Made by a program: the position numbers and the translations under genes
Notes under the pieces: generated by a model
The model's database searches: none
Told to the model about the DNA's origin: nothing
The model's input: only the letters and a program-made list of their open reading frames with translations
From: Neolentinus lepideus HHB14362 ss-1
Taxonomy: Eukaryota; Basidiomycota; Agaricomycetes; Gloeophyllales; Gloeophyllaceae
Length of the DNA: 64,000 nucleotides
Reading direction: 5' to 3'
Assembly (NCBI GenBank): GCA_001632425.1
Contig: KV425561.1
Location: 62,001-126,000, forward strand
Part shown: one piece after another, positions 13,901 to 24,509 of the stretch
How the letters are laid out: every line of letters begins with the position of its first letter
How positions within the stretch are numbered: the first letter of the stretch is position 1

Positions 13901-15989
13901 TCAATCGACCCAGTCAGGCTCGCCATCAAATATGGCCCTTGGTGTGTACTTTCCACCCTTCAGCAGGTGCGACGCCTCCATACGCGCCTTTACCGTGCGG
14001 TGAACTTTCACACCGGCTCGGAGATGCTTTCCCGGGATTTGTCGAGCGTGACCTAAATTGATCCTGGAAATAACATGTGTTTGATAAGTGATGTCCACGG
14101 AAGATATGCCATTATACTGACGCCCATGACGAGAACCAGCTGCCATCATGCTTCTGTCGCCGATGCTTGAAAGGCAGGAGTTCCAAAATCCACCACCACT
14201 TCGCGATGACCAGCTCGTCGTAGAGCGGGCAAAGTGAGTCGGCGAGGTCCTCTTCCTCCTCGTTCGCCATCCTCCCTAAGTTCCCGAACTCGATATCCAT
14301 ACCACCAGGGATCGATTGCGACGGCTGCGCGTTCGGATCCGACGACGAATCCAGTGCGTTCTGGGCTTCTGTAACGCGATCGAATATCCTATGGCAGTCC
14401 TGGACTTTCAAGGGAGGAGGCCGCGGCTTCACTACTGGGTATAGGGCATCTGGATCAAGACCAATCCGCTTTAGGAGCTGGCCGTGGAACATGATGCCAG
14501 TGTTAGTCAGGAAACATTGTCGGATCATCCAGCGGAGGGGAATGCGCGCGAGGCTGTGAGGAGTGTCATTGGAGACGGAACCACCGCCGACATCTACAGG
14601 TGCCCTGTGGTCAGCATGAGTTGACTGTGTTCTTATGGAAATCGCCCACCGCAGTGGCATCCCGCAAACCACACTTCCTGTACATCTGTCCTCTTCCAAC
14701 TCCTTCCTCCATATGATCCTGCCACTTTCTTTTTATGCGTATGCTTTCCATCACCGGTCTTCGTATCCGGATTCTCGTCAATATGAGGCCTTGCCCTACG
14801 ATACGAGTTCGGCATTTCACCAGGCCGCGTCCCTAGCTTCTCCTGTTCAGGTGTGTGTTTATGCCAGTGATTAGCTTTGAATTTGGCACGATGCTCGTCG
14901 AGCGATATAGCATGTCGGAAGGTCTTGATAGAGGTGTTGTTCGTAGTAAAAGGTAAGTGCCTGGGGATGAAACCGACGGACGCTACGGTATCCCTGGAAA
15001 TAATAACGACTTAGCTATGCGAGGTGAAGGGTGCTCGGCTACAGACACTTACCAAACACCTAGGAACTCGATCTCAACGTCTATACAAAAGGCTTTCTTG
15101 AACGCGGTGCTCTGCTTCCAGCCATGAGCGTCCTCGCGTTTGAACATCTTATACGCAAAAGGTATCGTCTGGTTATTGCCAGCGGGCAACAGACCGACCT
15201 ATCGAACAGGAGCGCATGAGCTTTAACCTCAAGACCCCAATAATTGAATTTCTTACCTTGTGCAGCATGCCGGCCAATGCACGAGCAGTATACGCGCCAC
15301 GGGAGAAGCCAAATATACATATCTTATCTCCAGCATGATCTGGATGGTAAGTCATTTAGTTATCGATCTTTTTCAGAAAGCATAGTAACGTACAATTCTG
15401 CATCAAGAATTCGTAGCCACCTATAGTGCACGATCGCCATACAGGTCAATCAATACGGGTGTAACAGCGACTCAGTGGTGGCTTACCTTGAACATGATAG
15501 TGAAGACTCCAAGCAACGGCTTCGTCAGCTAATTTCCAGAAATTTCTTGTGAAGGACGTTATAGTGGCACCTGGGCCAGTGTATGTTCCGATACCGGTCT
15601 TCACGGAGGGTCAGCTATAGTCGATCTCAAGTACTGACATACAAACCTGATAATAAACCATCTGGTGAGTTGGGTCGTGTTTCTTCAACATTGAAACCAA
15701 CTGGACCACGTTGGAGTTCTGAAGCACTGTTAGTCTTGCGCGTGGTATCCTCGAGTGACATTAAGCAACTCACATCGTCGTCAAATTGGTCGCCGGTGCC
15801 GTCAAAGCAGAGCACCAAAGTCCTACGGTCATGGATTGGGGGTAGCACATCACAGACGTTGTCGTCTTCGCCTTCCCAACCATCGTACGGTTCAGCAGAA
15901 TCCACGAGCGGAGAGCCAACACAGGTATCGGTCTCGGAGCGAACGGTGTCCGTGCTCATGCTATGTTCGAGGCCTACAACGTTCACCAT
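13901..15989 (-). CDS. DUF2235 (T6SS Tle-like) alpha/beta hydrolase domain protein
   Basis: Fungal protein with the DUF2235 domain, an alpha/beta-hydrolase-like fold shared with bacterial phospholipase effectors; the fungal substrate is unknown. It starts at 15989, or at the in-frame ATG at 15959, and stops at 13903-13901 after many short introns. Key pieces in order are RTLVLCFDGTGDQFDDD, NVVQLVSMLKKHDPTHQMVY, GIGTYTGPGATITSF, and KLADEAVAWSLHYHVQG. The nucleophile elbow follows in ICIFGFSRGAYTARALAGML (GxSxG type), then VGLLPAGN, DTVASVGFIPRHLPFT, and VQEVWFAGCH with the late His. The C-terminal exon has INLGHARQIPGK and ends GEPDWVD. It lies tail-to-tail with the alpha/beta hydrolase, 50 bases apart. 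Intron borders in the middle (14820-15560) were only roughly placed. Confidence 0.88.
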
Positions 15990-16094
15990 CTGCGGAGGCC
16001 AAGGGGGAACGACGGTAATGGCTGGTTACTCGGAGACACGGTATATATACTGTCCATGTGAGTTCATATATCATTTGGGAAGATCGGTGGACGT

Positions 16095-16258
16095 ACTTGG
16101 CCGACGACCGTTAGCGAAGGACTCGCGAATAACTACCATTAGCGCCCGGGGACAGATCTCGGAGAAGACGCGCGCGCCTTCCATGCAACGTCGTACGAAC
16201 TGTGTACGAAGATCATCTTGGAAAAACTCGCGGTGGAAGCGGGCGTTCTCATGTCACG
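16095..16258 (-). pseudogene. Possible decayed malate-dehydrogenase-like exon
   Basis: A minus-strand open segment reads NARFHREFFQDDLRTQF, then VRRCMEGARVFSEICPRA and LMVVIRESFANGRRPS, and ends at a consensus-like donor GTACGTCC. The spacing DDL-18 residues-CPxA followed by hydrophobics and VI resembles the NAD-malate dehydrogenase stretch before the NPVNST motif. That motif itself is not readable here. No neighbouring MDH exons were found on either side. It could be a fragment of MDH, an exon of an unrecognised gene, or chance. Confidence 0.25.
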
Positions 16259-16916
16259 GCGTATCGAACGAATATCGACCAATCTGTTCCGTCCTTTAAA
16301 TTCCTAACCAAACAATGATTAATGATGCATAGTAGTGCTTATCTGCACCAGCTCAATATGGTTTAGTTGTGGCTACCGGACTTCGTGCATACAACTGGTC
16401 GTGAGCGCGACAAGCGGATAAGAAGCCGTGTGTTACTTCGAGAGCGCGAATTGGTACCTGCTTGAACGTTTCTTGACTCATCAGTCCTTCAAGCTTCAAG
16501 CTTCCGAGTCAGGAGCACATGATGTTTCATCGAATATAGTACGCTGGTAAACTAACATCGGACCTGGCGAAGGAAGCAGCTAAAGATGGTACGTACGTGG
16601 CATGTATATAGTGTCGGAGGAGGAAACTGTGCGATGTTCAAACGCCAGATTCAGAAAACATATGACTGCATGGACAGTTAGATACGACTTCACCTGTCCC
16701 GGACTGTTGGGATCCCGGAAACTTCGGTATCATTGGCGCATCTCATTCTGTATTCTCAGAGGCTCATTATTCGATGCTCAGCGCTTAGGCCTCAGGTGCG
16801 GAAGCGGTAGAAAATGAGAAAGCAGTGTTATATACGCGTCGAAGGAGATAGACCATGCTCCAGGCATACTGCACGGTGCGCCGGACATACTGAATTTTCA
16901 TGATTAGATCAAAACA
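16259..16916. other. Intergenic, no gene seen
   Basis: About 660 bases with stop codons in all frames and no recognisable domain. It contains a small local repeat (CTTCAAGCTTCAAGCTTC near 16488). Probably the promoter of the small ORF that follows. Confidence 0.4.
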
Positions 16917-17063
16917 ATGTCGGGGCTCCGAACTCTGCTCGCCGCTCGTGCACCTCTGTATAAGCATAAAACAGTTCGCGTAGGTCATCCCAATGTGCCG
17001 GGTCGTCCAAAGAATGTTGATCCAGTGTATCCGACAGTAAAGGAACTGGGCTTGAAAGCTTGA
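16917..17063 (+). CDS. Small 48-residue ORF, likely mitochondrial, unknown
   Basis: The ATG at 16917, in an AAACAATG context, opens a single uninterrupted 48-codon frame: MSGLRTLLAARAPLYKHKTV, then RVGHPNVPGRPKNVDPVY and PTVKELGLKA, then TGA. The N-terminus is an Arg/Leu/Ala amphipathic stretch without acidic residues, as in mitochondrial presequences. The rest is Pro-rich and basic with a regular protein-like composition, unlike the flanking DNA. I do not recognise the family; it might be a small subunit of a mitochondrial complex. A 93-codon ORF on the opposite strand covers it but looks like a shadow. It is too short for confident calling without homologues. Confidence 0.5.
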   Translation: MSGLRTLLAARAPLYKHKTVRVGHPNVPGRPKNVDPVYPTVKELGLKA

Positions 17064-17294
17064 CACGAGGAGCTCTCATCTACCATCACGCTCATTGGAT
17101 GGTTCGTGAACTCTGTATCTTGTCTTGTCAGGAAATCCTGCGTAATTCTAGTCTTTAGACTTGCTGGAAACTTCGCTGGACGGCGAACGGATTTCAATCC
17201 AGGCCATCTTCTCAGTCGTGTGGTGATGTGCTAGCAGCAAAAGCAAGTGATTAATAGGCGACGGCTCCCTGACAGCCAAAATACAAGCGACCAT

Positions 17295-18549
17295 CTAGTT
17301 AGACCGCTTCTCCTTCCCCCTGGGCCTCTCCCGCACGACCATCTTGTTGCTGTTTTTGGGACCCTTTGGACCGGGCTTACGTGTCCTCACGCCTCTCGCG
17401 ACCCAACCCCACACAGACCGTGCTTGCTTGTTACCTTTTGACTTACCACGGCCTCCACCGTGAGGGTGATCAACTCTAGATAATATGATAATATAATGAA
17501 TAGGTGTAGTAATGCATAGTCGAGAAGACGCACGCGTTCATAGCCATACCGCGAACGGTGGGTCTACGTCCTAACCAACGAGCTCGGCCAGCCTTGCCCA
17601 GACTTCGATTCTTCCACAGCGGGTTGCTGACCTTGCCGATGCTCGCACAGCAGTCCTGTAAGACTTTGCGCACTTCACCGCTCTGGAGGCGGACAAGTGT
17701 ATATTTGCCCGTCTCATCGTGCGCCACGACCTGGGCGAATGTACCTGCTGCACGAACAAGAATGCCGGGTTTGTCGGGGTGAAGAGAAATACAGTGGATA
17801 ATTGTGCCGGTCGGGATGAGACGCAGAGGGAGGACGTTCCCGGGTTTGATCGTGCGTGAGCGGAGTAGACCAAGTGCGAGCGACGCCGTGCTCGTCGCGC
17901 CATCATCATCACTGGACCCCATACCCGTGTCCAACAGCTTCCCCCGCATAGCCTTCGAGTCAACGAACCCGGGAACGGCGCCAGCTGGGATGCCCTTCCG
18001 GAAGCTCTCGACGACGTCGCCTGCTTTGACATTCTCCGGCGCGAGGATATAGCTCCACTTCTTCCACCCGCTCACGCTAGGGCTCGGGTTGTACAGCAGT
18101 GCAATATGAGCCGAGCGCCCAGGATCGTACTCGATACGTACGACCTTGTGCGGGCCTGGGTCGCTCCGCGTGAAGTCGACAAGGCGGATACGCCGCTTGT
18201 GGCCCCCACCACGATGGCGCACAGTGATGCGTCCGGTGTTGTTTCGTCCACCTGTCTTCCGGAGCGGTACCGTCAGCAGACGTAGAGGTCGTCCTTCATA
18301 TAGATGGGCGTTCAGTGGGCGTCGGAGATGACGACGACCAGGTGTAATAGGCGGATAAGTCTTGAACAAAGCCTCCGTACGCGAGAGGGCCCCGCTGACA
18401 GAGTTCGTGACTGGTGCCTCTGTGGCCAACTTGCGTATTTGCGAGCTCGACCCCTGCAGAAACGCGACTTTGGAGGGCGTAACAGCCTGCCTAGAGCTCA
18501 GAGATAGACATGACCGCAGAATGCTGCAGCCATTGCGTGCAGCAAACAT
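17295..18549 (-). CDS. RML2: Mitochondrial large-subunit ribosomal protein uL2m (bacterial L2 type)
   Basis: Mitoribosome protein at the peptidyl-transferase centre. Two exons (18549-17534 and 17475-17295) give 398 residues. The first 45 residues form a basic, Ser/Arg-rich mitochondrial presequence (MFAARNGCSILRSCLSLSSR). The L2 N-terminal domain follows with GGRNNTGRITVRHRGGGHKR and RLVDFTR, then RIEYDPGRSAHIALL. The C-terminal domain has NVLPLRLIPTGTIIHCI, LVRAAGTFAQVVAHDETG, and VRGMAMNAVDHPHGGGRGKS, the hallmark RNA-binding loop. The 58-base intron falls inside that hallmark (NA|VDHPHGG), and the phase is exact. An acidic insert (SSDDDGATSTA) is unusual for bacterial L2 but tolerated in fungal copies. 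It shares a 436-base divergent promoter region with the phosphotransferase gene. Confidence 0.96.
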
Positions 18550-18985
18550 TAAAGTGGAGGGCAGCAGTAACTGTTTTTGCGTATCAGTGGATCCACAGTC
18601 CCCTCACGTGGGCTGTTCATGTTATTGGTGGACGCAGTTTTTGGGCACTCAAAAATAACATCTACGCTGAGACTGACTAGAAATAACGTATAATATAAAA
18701 CTTGTCAATAGTGGGTCATTAGCTTCTGGTGGAAGTGAAGACTGAAAAGTGTGACAAATCATATAAGGAATGCGTCCTTCCAAATGTGGTACACTGTACA
18801 GAGCATATTCAAGCTGAGATCTCCGTCGATTTGTGTTTGTTCCGTCTAGACAGACTGGATCAACGTCGTCAGGCGGAAGTTCCTACGCTGGCTTCATCTT
18901 GAGACTTGACATCTCTGTGCCCTGTATCTGTTGTGCAAATATCTCTACATAATCTACGAGCCCGTAATACTCAACTTCTCAAATC
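18550..18985. promoter_or_regulatory. Bidirectional promoter region of uL2m and choline/ethanolamine phosphotransferase
   Basis: 436 bases between two divergent ATGs. It must hold both 5' regions. There is no convincing TATA box; several pyrimidine-rich and CT-rich tracts lie near the plus-strand start. Confidence 0.55.
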
Positions 18986-20686
18986 ATGCCTTACATACCC
19001 CAGCATGCTTTGAACAATCTCAAAAAGTACTCATACAAAGGTGTAGATCAGTGAGTAGTGTCATCTAACGCGGCGCATGTACGGAGACCAATGACCTTTG
19101 GTACCAGCTCAATAGTCTCCCGATACATCCTCAGTCCGTTTTGGAACTGGTTCGTCACGTTGTGGCCGCTTTGGATCGCACCTAACGTGGTACGCCGTCC
19201 TAGATCTTTCGAAATCGCGAGACGCTAGTAGCTGAAAGCCATGGCAATGCCTAACAGATTACATTATCCGGTCTATCGCTCGTATTCGCAAATTTCGCGA
19301 CTCTACTCTACTACGACCTAGGCTACCTGACGGAGAAGGACGCCGGTGGTGAAGTTGGTCCTCCGCAATGGGTGTACTTCACGTGAGTTGCATCCCATGC
19401 TACTACTCCGACCATCTCTCACCCAATATCGCGTCCAGCTGGGCTGCGGGATTGTTCTTGTACCAAACCCTGGATGCAATCGACGGCAAGCAGGCCAGAA
19501 GGACAGGCATGGCTGGTCCGCTAGGAGAGATGTTTGACCACGGCTGTGATGCCATGAACACAACAGTGCGTCAGCTGTTCGTTCTTCTTCACCCCCTTCC
19601 TACACCGAGATCTCATTCACCAACTATAAACACAGTTGGAAGTAATCTTGGCATCGAGAGCACTCAATCTAGGCCGTTCATGGTGGACCGTAGCTTCGCA
19701 AATTGCTACCTTGGCTAATTTCTACTTGACCACATGGGAAGAGTATCACACTGGACAGCTGTATCTTGGCGTGTTTTCCGGACCCGTTGAGGGTATCCTC
19801 ATGATAGTCGCGATATACGTGGTCACTGGTTTTGTCGGTGCGTTACTACACGCAAGACAGCCATCCTTATTAATTGATAGATGCAACTGTGTCTAGGCCC
19901 AACATTCTGGGACACCAGGGTCCTGAGCATAATTCCCGACTTCATCACTCGCATCCCCACTGTTGTTCACTTGATCCAGCTCGTCCCTAAGAACTTAGGT
20001 TTGAACGATACATTTATGATCTTTGGCACGTTTGGACTGGCATTCAACATCATTACCTCGTACGTACTCCTTTCTTTTACAAATGTCTACTCATCTCCCC
20101 CTTAGATACGTGAACGTCTACCGCGGTCGACGCGCCTCCCACGGGGCGCGGTTCCGTCCGTTGCTCTTCCTCCTGCCCTTCCCCGTCTCAGTCTCGCTCT
20201 ACCTACTCTGGCTCTCCTCGCCCTCTATCCACGAGTCATCCATCCTCTATTCCAGTCTATTTGTACCATTCCTCTGTGCCTGGGGTCTCCAGTTCGCCAG
20301 ACAGGTGGGCAAGATGATTTTGGCACATGTGACGAGCCAGTCGTTCCCGTGGTGGGATGGGATGTGGGTATGGGTTGCGGTGGGAGCTGTGGACGTTAAT
20401 TTGCCACGTCTCTCAGGAAGGTCGGCATCATTCCATCTAACGCATGCTTAATCGATGATAAATGTCGTTTAGGGAGCCACTTATTCAGAAAGACCTGAAA
20501 GGCACGCAGTACTTTGTGTACGCGACTCTCGTAGTGTCCATGCTGCTCTACGCTCGGTTCTGCGTGCTGGTAATACGTGAGATCACGAGCTTCTTGGGTA
20601 TTGCGTGTTTCACGGTTAGAAAGAGGGATGAGGCGGGCGTCTGGAGGGGCAGGGGGAAGTCTGGTAGTGGGGAGAAGAGGATTTGA
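18986..20686 (+). CDS. Choline/ethanolamine phosphotransferase (CDP-alcohol phosphatidyltransferase)
   Basis: Integral ER/Golgi membrane enzyme of the Kennedy pathway. It joins CDP-choline or CDP-ethanolamine with diacylglycerol to make PC or PE. The spliced protein begins [20 protein letters not shown] and continues [19 protein letters not shown]. The catalytic CDP-alcohol motif DG-x2-AR-x8-G-x3-D-x3-D is complete in [20 protein letters not shown] followed by GCD. At least seven hydrophobic segments follow, as is typical for the CPT1/EPT1 family, plus [12 protein letters not shown]. The last intron (donor GTCGGC, acceptor GTTTAG) joins SGR to [10 protein letters not shown]. The final exon ends with a basic tail [12 protein letters not shown]. 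About seven introns are seen. Choice between choline and ethanolamine specificity cannot be made by eye. Confidence 0.93.
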
Positions 20687-21376
20687 GAGGTGATGCAGCA
20701 TGCAGATCCTGACGCAGTCCACGATGAACGATAACTCCGCGTATGTATAGGGTTCATATTGAAGATACGTAGTTTCCGGTGCATTGCTTGGGACTACAGG
20801 GCATGTGATGAGTTGCGTCTTGTGTAATATCATCACGGGGCGACTTACGCACCACTTACCGCCGTAATAGATGCACAATAATGAATTCTTTGGACCTGCT
20901 TCAATTCACTTTCAGGATTCTAAGTAATACGAAGACCTTTCACTTTCGCCAGTCACGTGACCAATGGTCGTGTCTTCGTCGTGTCTTACTTTAAACAGCG
21001 GTCTTCGCTGTATACAGTAATTGATTGTGAACAACCCCACGAGACCTTCCAACAAGCGTGATATCTCAGTGCGCGGTCGACACGTTCCTTTGATGCACGT
21101 AACAGCGCCGAACACATTTCTCAATTGCAAATGCGGCTTGGGGAAATGTGAAGATCACGCAATTAATTGAAGATGACCCCAGAAAGGCAAGTGCTGTAGT
21201 TTGGAGCGTGGGGCGAAATCGCGGTCACGTGGTACGCGCGGTACGCGCAACGCGATGTCAGGGCAGTTGAACCGCGCCTAGCATGTCACGCTCGCGTCCC
21301 GTTACATAAATTCCGGGGGCGTTCTCCCCTACCTTTCTTGCTCTCACCCTCATCGTCGCTGTCGCCGTCGCCAACA
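20687..21376. promoter_or_regulatory. Intergenic region upstream of homeodomain gene
   Basis: About 690 bases between the phosphotransferase stop and the homeodomain ATG. The part next to the ATG is GC-rich with repeated GTACGCGCGGTACGCGC-like words near 21229, which may be regulatory. No gene is seen. Confidence 0.45.
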
Positions 21377-22375
21377 ATGGACGCAACCCCTTTGGACCAT
21401 CAAGCACCCGCGCCACTCTCGCGCATGTCCTCGATCGCAAGCACATCGTCCGACGACACCACTGTCAGCTCGGAGTCGACTAGGAGGACCCGCAAGAGGT
21501 TCACACATGAGCAGTTGGCTATGCTTGAGCAACTATTCCACAAATGTTCACATCCTACACGCCAACAACGAGAAGCACTAGCGGATCAAGCTGGAATGTA
21601 GGCACCTTACACTTTATTATTCTGGACGTCGCATTAATCCGCGTCACCATGTAGGCAAATACGCTCTGTCACTATATGGTTCCAGAACAAACGCCAGTCC
21701 GAGCGCAAAGTTGCCCTGCGAAACAGCACCAACACTTACCGGCCCCATCCGTCTTCCGACACCGCCAACGCTCTGAAATCCTCGAAATCAATCTCTTCTG
21801 CTTCACGCAGTAACTCCCGCTCTCGCCCCTGCGCTCCATCGCGCAACCTTTCCCTCGACAACATCGCGTCCCGCACCGAGCTCCGCATCCAGCCCCCCAG
21901 CACGCCCACCCGGCGCCCGAACCCGCGGCCTAATGCCACACTCTGGGACAGTATGCTCTCATCTCCTATCCAATCGCCCTCCTCCCCACAACGGGAGTAC
22001 CAATACATTGAATTCGGTAAGGCCAAGGACAACTCAAACAAGAAGACCCTTGAGTGGGCGTGCGCGGTCGCACGGCTCGCTAGCAAAAAGCAGCAACTCA
22101 CGGGCGGGTGCGCATTCTCGCTACGGGAAGAGCCAGAGGAGGAAGACACGGAGACGCAGTGTAGCAAGAGTAGCGCGGGAGATATGGACGTGGACGACGA
22201 CCTCACCGACGAGGAGGTCCACGAGGCCCTTACGCCGAACGACAGCTTTGGTTTTGAAGAAGAGCTCCCGAACGGGAGGGGACAGAAGAAAGACCAGAGC
22301 ATTGACGAAGTCCTGGCCCATGATGAGGACACCATGAGGGCGGCGTTGGCGTTGTGCGGGCTTGGTCGGCTGTGA
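21377..22375 (+). CDS. Homeodomain transcription factor
   Basis: Nuclear DNA-binding regulator. Two exons (21377-21597 and 21655-22375) give 313 residues. The homeodomain spans about residues 36-96: RRTRKRFTHEQLAMLEQLF, then HPTRQQREALADQAGM, and recognition helix 3 QIRSVTIWFQNKRQSERK with the diagnostic WFQNxR. The helix spacing is the typical 60-residue form, not the three-residue-longer TALE form, so it is not an HD1-type mating-locus protein by this criterion. The intron lies between helix 2 and helix 3, a common place. The rest is Ser-rich, with an acidic C-terminal segment (MDVDDDLTDEEVHEAL) that could activate transcription. Similar solitary homeodomain genes act in mushroom development; the target genes here are unknown. 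Confidence 0.92.
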
Positions 22376-22687
22376 TATACAGGATGTGCTAAAGCTGAAA
22401 GTTGAAATTAATTAGGGCTTGACATTCGCTAATGCGGGTGGACGCCCTGTCATGCGTAATTATGAAGTAACGATATATGCCCAGGACTGCATGTAGTACA
22501 CATTCCATACCCAAAAATAACTGCACGTATGTCGTACATCAATCTCATTCCTTTATTCCTTCTTGAAGTGGACTCAGGTAAAACAGTGTTTGAATTGCAA
22601 TAGATGGCCCGAATCCCTGTTGAATGTAGTTCAAGAAAGTATCTTAAGTATCTTAAGTGTCGTAAGAACACATTGACAATCTGACAG

Positions 22688-23920
22688 CTAAATCCAACCG
22701 ATCTTAAAAATCGTATAGCCGCCTTCATCTGCCCGTCCAACGCCCTTCTGCCGCCCTACTCGCTCCTCGCTCAAGATGCCCAGCTCAGCCGTGCTTCGGA
22801 CCGGAGACAGACAAGTAACAGACGGGAACACAGCGCCGACAGTATCGGCCATCCCCTCGTGCCTCCCGACTGTACGCATAGGTATGGCAAGCCAGAACAC
22901 TCCGCCCCTCCGGCCATTTTCGGGGTCGGGACGTGCGAGCAACCGCTCGACACAGCGCTTGATCCAGCTCGCATGCTCGGGGTGGTAGATCACGTCCGCC
23001 GCTAGGACAACGTCGAACGGCTCGTCCAGGGGAGGCGAGTAATCTGGGCGTTCCCAGTCAAGCTTCTGTACTCCAATCGGAGGGGTTGTCAAAGTAGGGA
23101 AGTTGGTGGCGACGTTCCGACCAAGATTGTTCAGGACATCCGGGTGGTAATCCGTGGCGACGATGGGACCACGATGGGAGCCCAGAATTTTTGCCGCGAC
23201 GATGCTAAGCAGGCCTGTACCGGCTCCCAGCTCAAGCACTCGTGCGTGCGAGGACAGGCTATACTCTTCGGGGTTCAAGCACATCCTGCCGGCAAGAACG
23301 ATGGAGCTTGCCCAGCTCTGCAGCCCGACGGAGGTGTGGTCCTCGTTCGAGAGCGCTGCATCATTCAGTTCAATCTCAACCTTGCTAGATTTGGAAGTGA
23401 AAAAAGAGAAGGTGCGAGTGAGCGCACCGGTCTCTTCGAGGTCGTCGCCCGCGAATTTGGCGAGGAGAGCCGTGACATCGTCCACCACTCCCAGTCGTTC
23501 GTTCTCCTCCACTTCATCGGCAGAAGCAGAAAACCAGTCGTCAGAGCGTGCAATAAAACCCGTTAACCACTTGATAGCGAAGGCACGCTCCAGCTGATCG
23601 GAACGGAGGATGTCAGGGTCGACTTCGTCTACCCCCTCACCCAGTTCAGGCGCGATGTCCCCCTCCTCCACCACTTGTTCGACGTAATCCTCCTCTTCCG
23701 CAGACGCGTACCCGGAGTCGGGCACGGATTTATCGTGTATGCGCGTCTTCAACTGGCGCTTCGGTACACGCAGCTTCGCTGGCGCGGGTCGAGTCGCAGG
23801 AAAATAGATATCTCGCAGATTTTGTAGCGCTTTCCTTATCTGCAAAACTCGGTATTCTACCAGACGCTTGAGCGGCGGGAGACTTGATGTCGGGGGTAGC
23901 GGTGCTGGATGCTGTCCCAT
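22688..23920 (-). CDS. Family-16 protein-lysine methyltransferase, EFM3/FAM86-like
   Basis: SAM-dependent methyltransferase of the METTL21/FAM86 group; the closest known role is methylation of elongation factor 2. A single uninterrupted 410-residue frame is seen, with no intron, unlike its neighbours. The N-terminal part has a family-like helical region (LKRLVEYRVLQIRKALQNL), then an acidic linker and DQLERAFAIKWLTGFI. The catalytic core shows DHTSVGLQSWASSIVLA, motif I VLELGAGTGLLSIVAAK (about residues 228-244), VATDYHPDVLNNLGRN, and FDVVLAADVIYHPEH, where D-V-I-Y matches the family's post-motif. The C-terminus ends in YTIFKIGWI. The extra N-terminal domain argues for EFM3/FAM86 rather than the shorter METTL21 types. 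It shares a divergent promoter with the Gon7-like gene. Confidence 0.88.
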   Translation of the reverse strand: MGQHPAPLPPTSSLPPLKRLVEYRVLQIRKALQNLRDIYFPATRPAPAKLRVPKRQLKTRIHDKSVPDSGYASAEEEDYVEQVVEEGDIAPELGEGVDEVDPDILRSDQLERAFAIKWLTGFIARSDDWFSASADEVEENERLGVVDDVTALLAKFAGDDLEETGALTRTFSFFTSKSSKVEIELNDAALSNEDHTSVGLQSWASSIVLAGRMCLNPEEYSLSSHARVLELGAGTGLLSIVAAKILGSHRGPIVATDYHPDVLNNLGRNVATNFPTLTTPPIGVQKLDWERPDYSPPLDEPFDVVLAADVIYHPEHASWIKRCVERLLARPDPENGRRGGVFWLAIPMRTVGRHEGMADTVGAVFPSVTCLSPVRSTAELGILSEERVGRQKGVGRADEGGYTIFKIGWI

Positions 23921-24224
23921 ATCTATCGTCTATCGGGGTGAAATCTAGAAAATCTGTTCTATGAGTCTAGGAAACAACAGTCGCGCTGCCTCTATGGTCT
24001 AGAGGGTATCTTCTACGGTATACGGTCAGAAAGAAGTAGGAAGGGGGGCTGCTAGTGCTATTGGCGGAGGACGTCCATGGCGGGCAGATCCAGGAGGAGG
24101 ATAAGGTCAATAAGCAATTTCCCAGCTCGATAAATCACCGCCGGCATATGCCGTGCCCAATAGATCTGACTTCGGCGCTCGGATGGGTTGTGCACGTTCG
24201 CCTGCCAGTGTTATTCTGCACCGT
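23921..24224. promoter_or_regulatory. Bidirectional promoter between methyltransferase and Gon7-like gene
   Basis: 304 bases between two divergent start codons. No TATA-like box stands out. The short spacing suggests shared control of two translation-related genes, which is an inference. Confidence 0.5.
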
Positions 24225-24509
24225 ATGTCTCGCACTATCGCCATAACATACGATTTGCACCTGCATGAAGGCGTCACTACCAAGGCTCTTTCAGCGAACA
24301 AGACACATGAATTCCCTGTGTCATCTGGAGAGGGGAAGGACTACTATAACTCGCTTCAGACCGCGGTCAATGAAGCGAAAGCGAAGTTGGGTGAAGAGTT
24401 GACAGCGTGGAGAGATATAGTTGGAGACAAGGAGCAAGGGAAGGAGAAGAATGTGCCGATGAAGAATGACGATGACGATGATGATGAAGAGGAGGAGGCG
24501 GACGTATGA
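24225..24509 (+). CDS. GON7: Gon7-like EKC/KEOPS complex subunit
   Basis: Single-exon 94-residue protein: MSRTIAITYDLHLHEGVTTK, then NKTHEFPVSSGEGKDYYNSL, QTAVNEAKAKLGEELTAWRD and a highly acidic tail of Asp/Glu. The pattern F-P-V...YY-x2-L-x2-A-x3-A-x-L-G-E-ELTAWRD fits fungal Gon7, the small subunit of the complex that makes the universal t6A37 tRNA modification. The start at 24225 is preferred over an in-frame ATG at 24153, because the family begins shortly before the first strand. Gon7 is poorly conserved, so the call is likely but not certain. Confidence 0.75.
   Translation: MSRTIAITYDLHLHEGVTTKALSANKTHEFPVSSGEGKDYYNSLQTAVNEAKAKLGEELTAWRDIVGDKEQGKEKNVPMKNDDDDDDEEEEADV

Noticed and set aside
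21377..22375. Homeodomain gene as part of a mating-type A locus
   Set aside because: No divergent HD1/HD2 pair and no flanking mitochondrial intermediate peptidase gene are seen; the homeodomain is a single non-TALE type.
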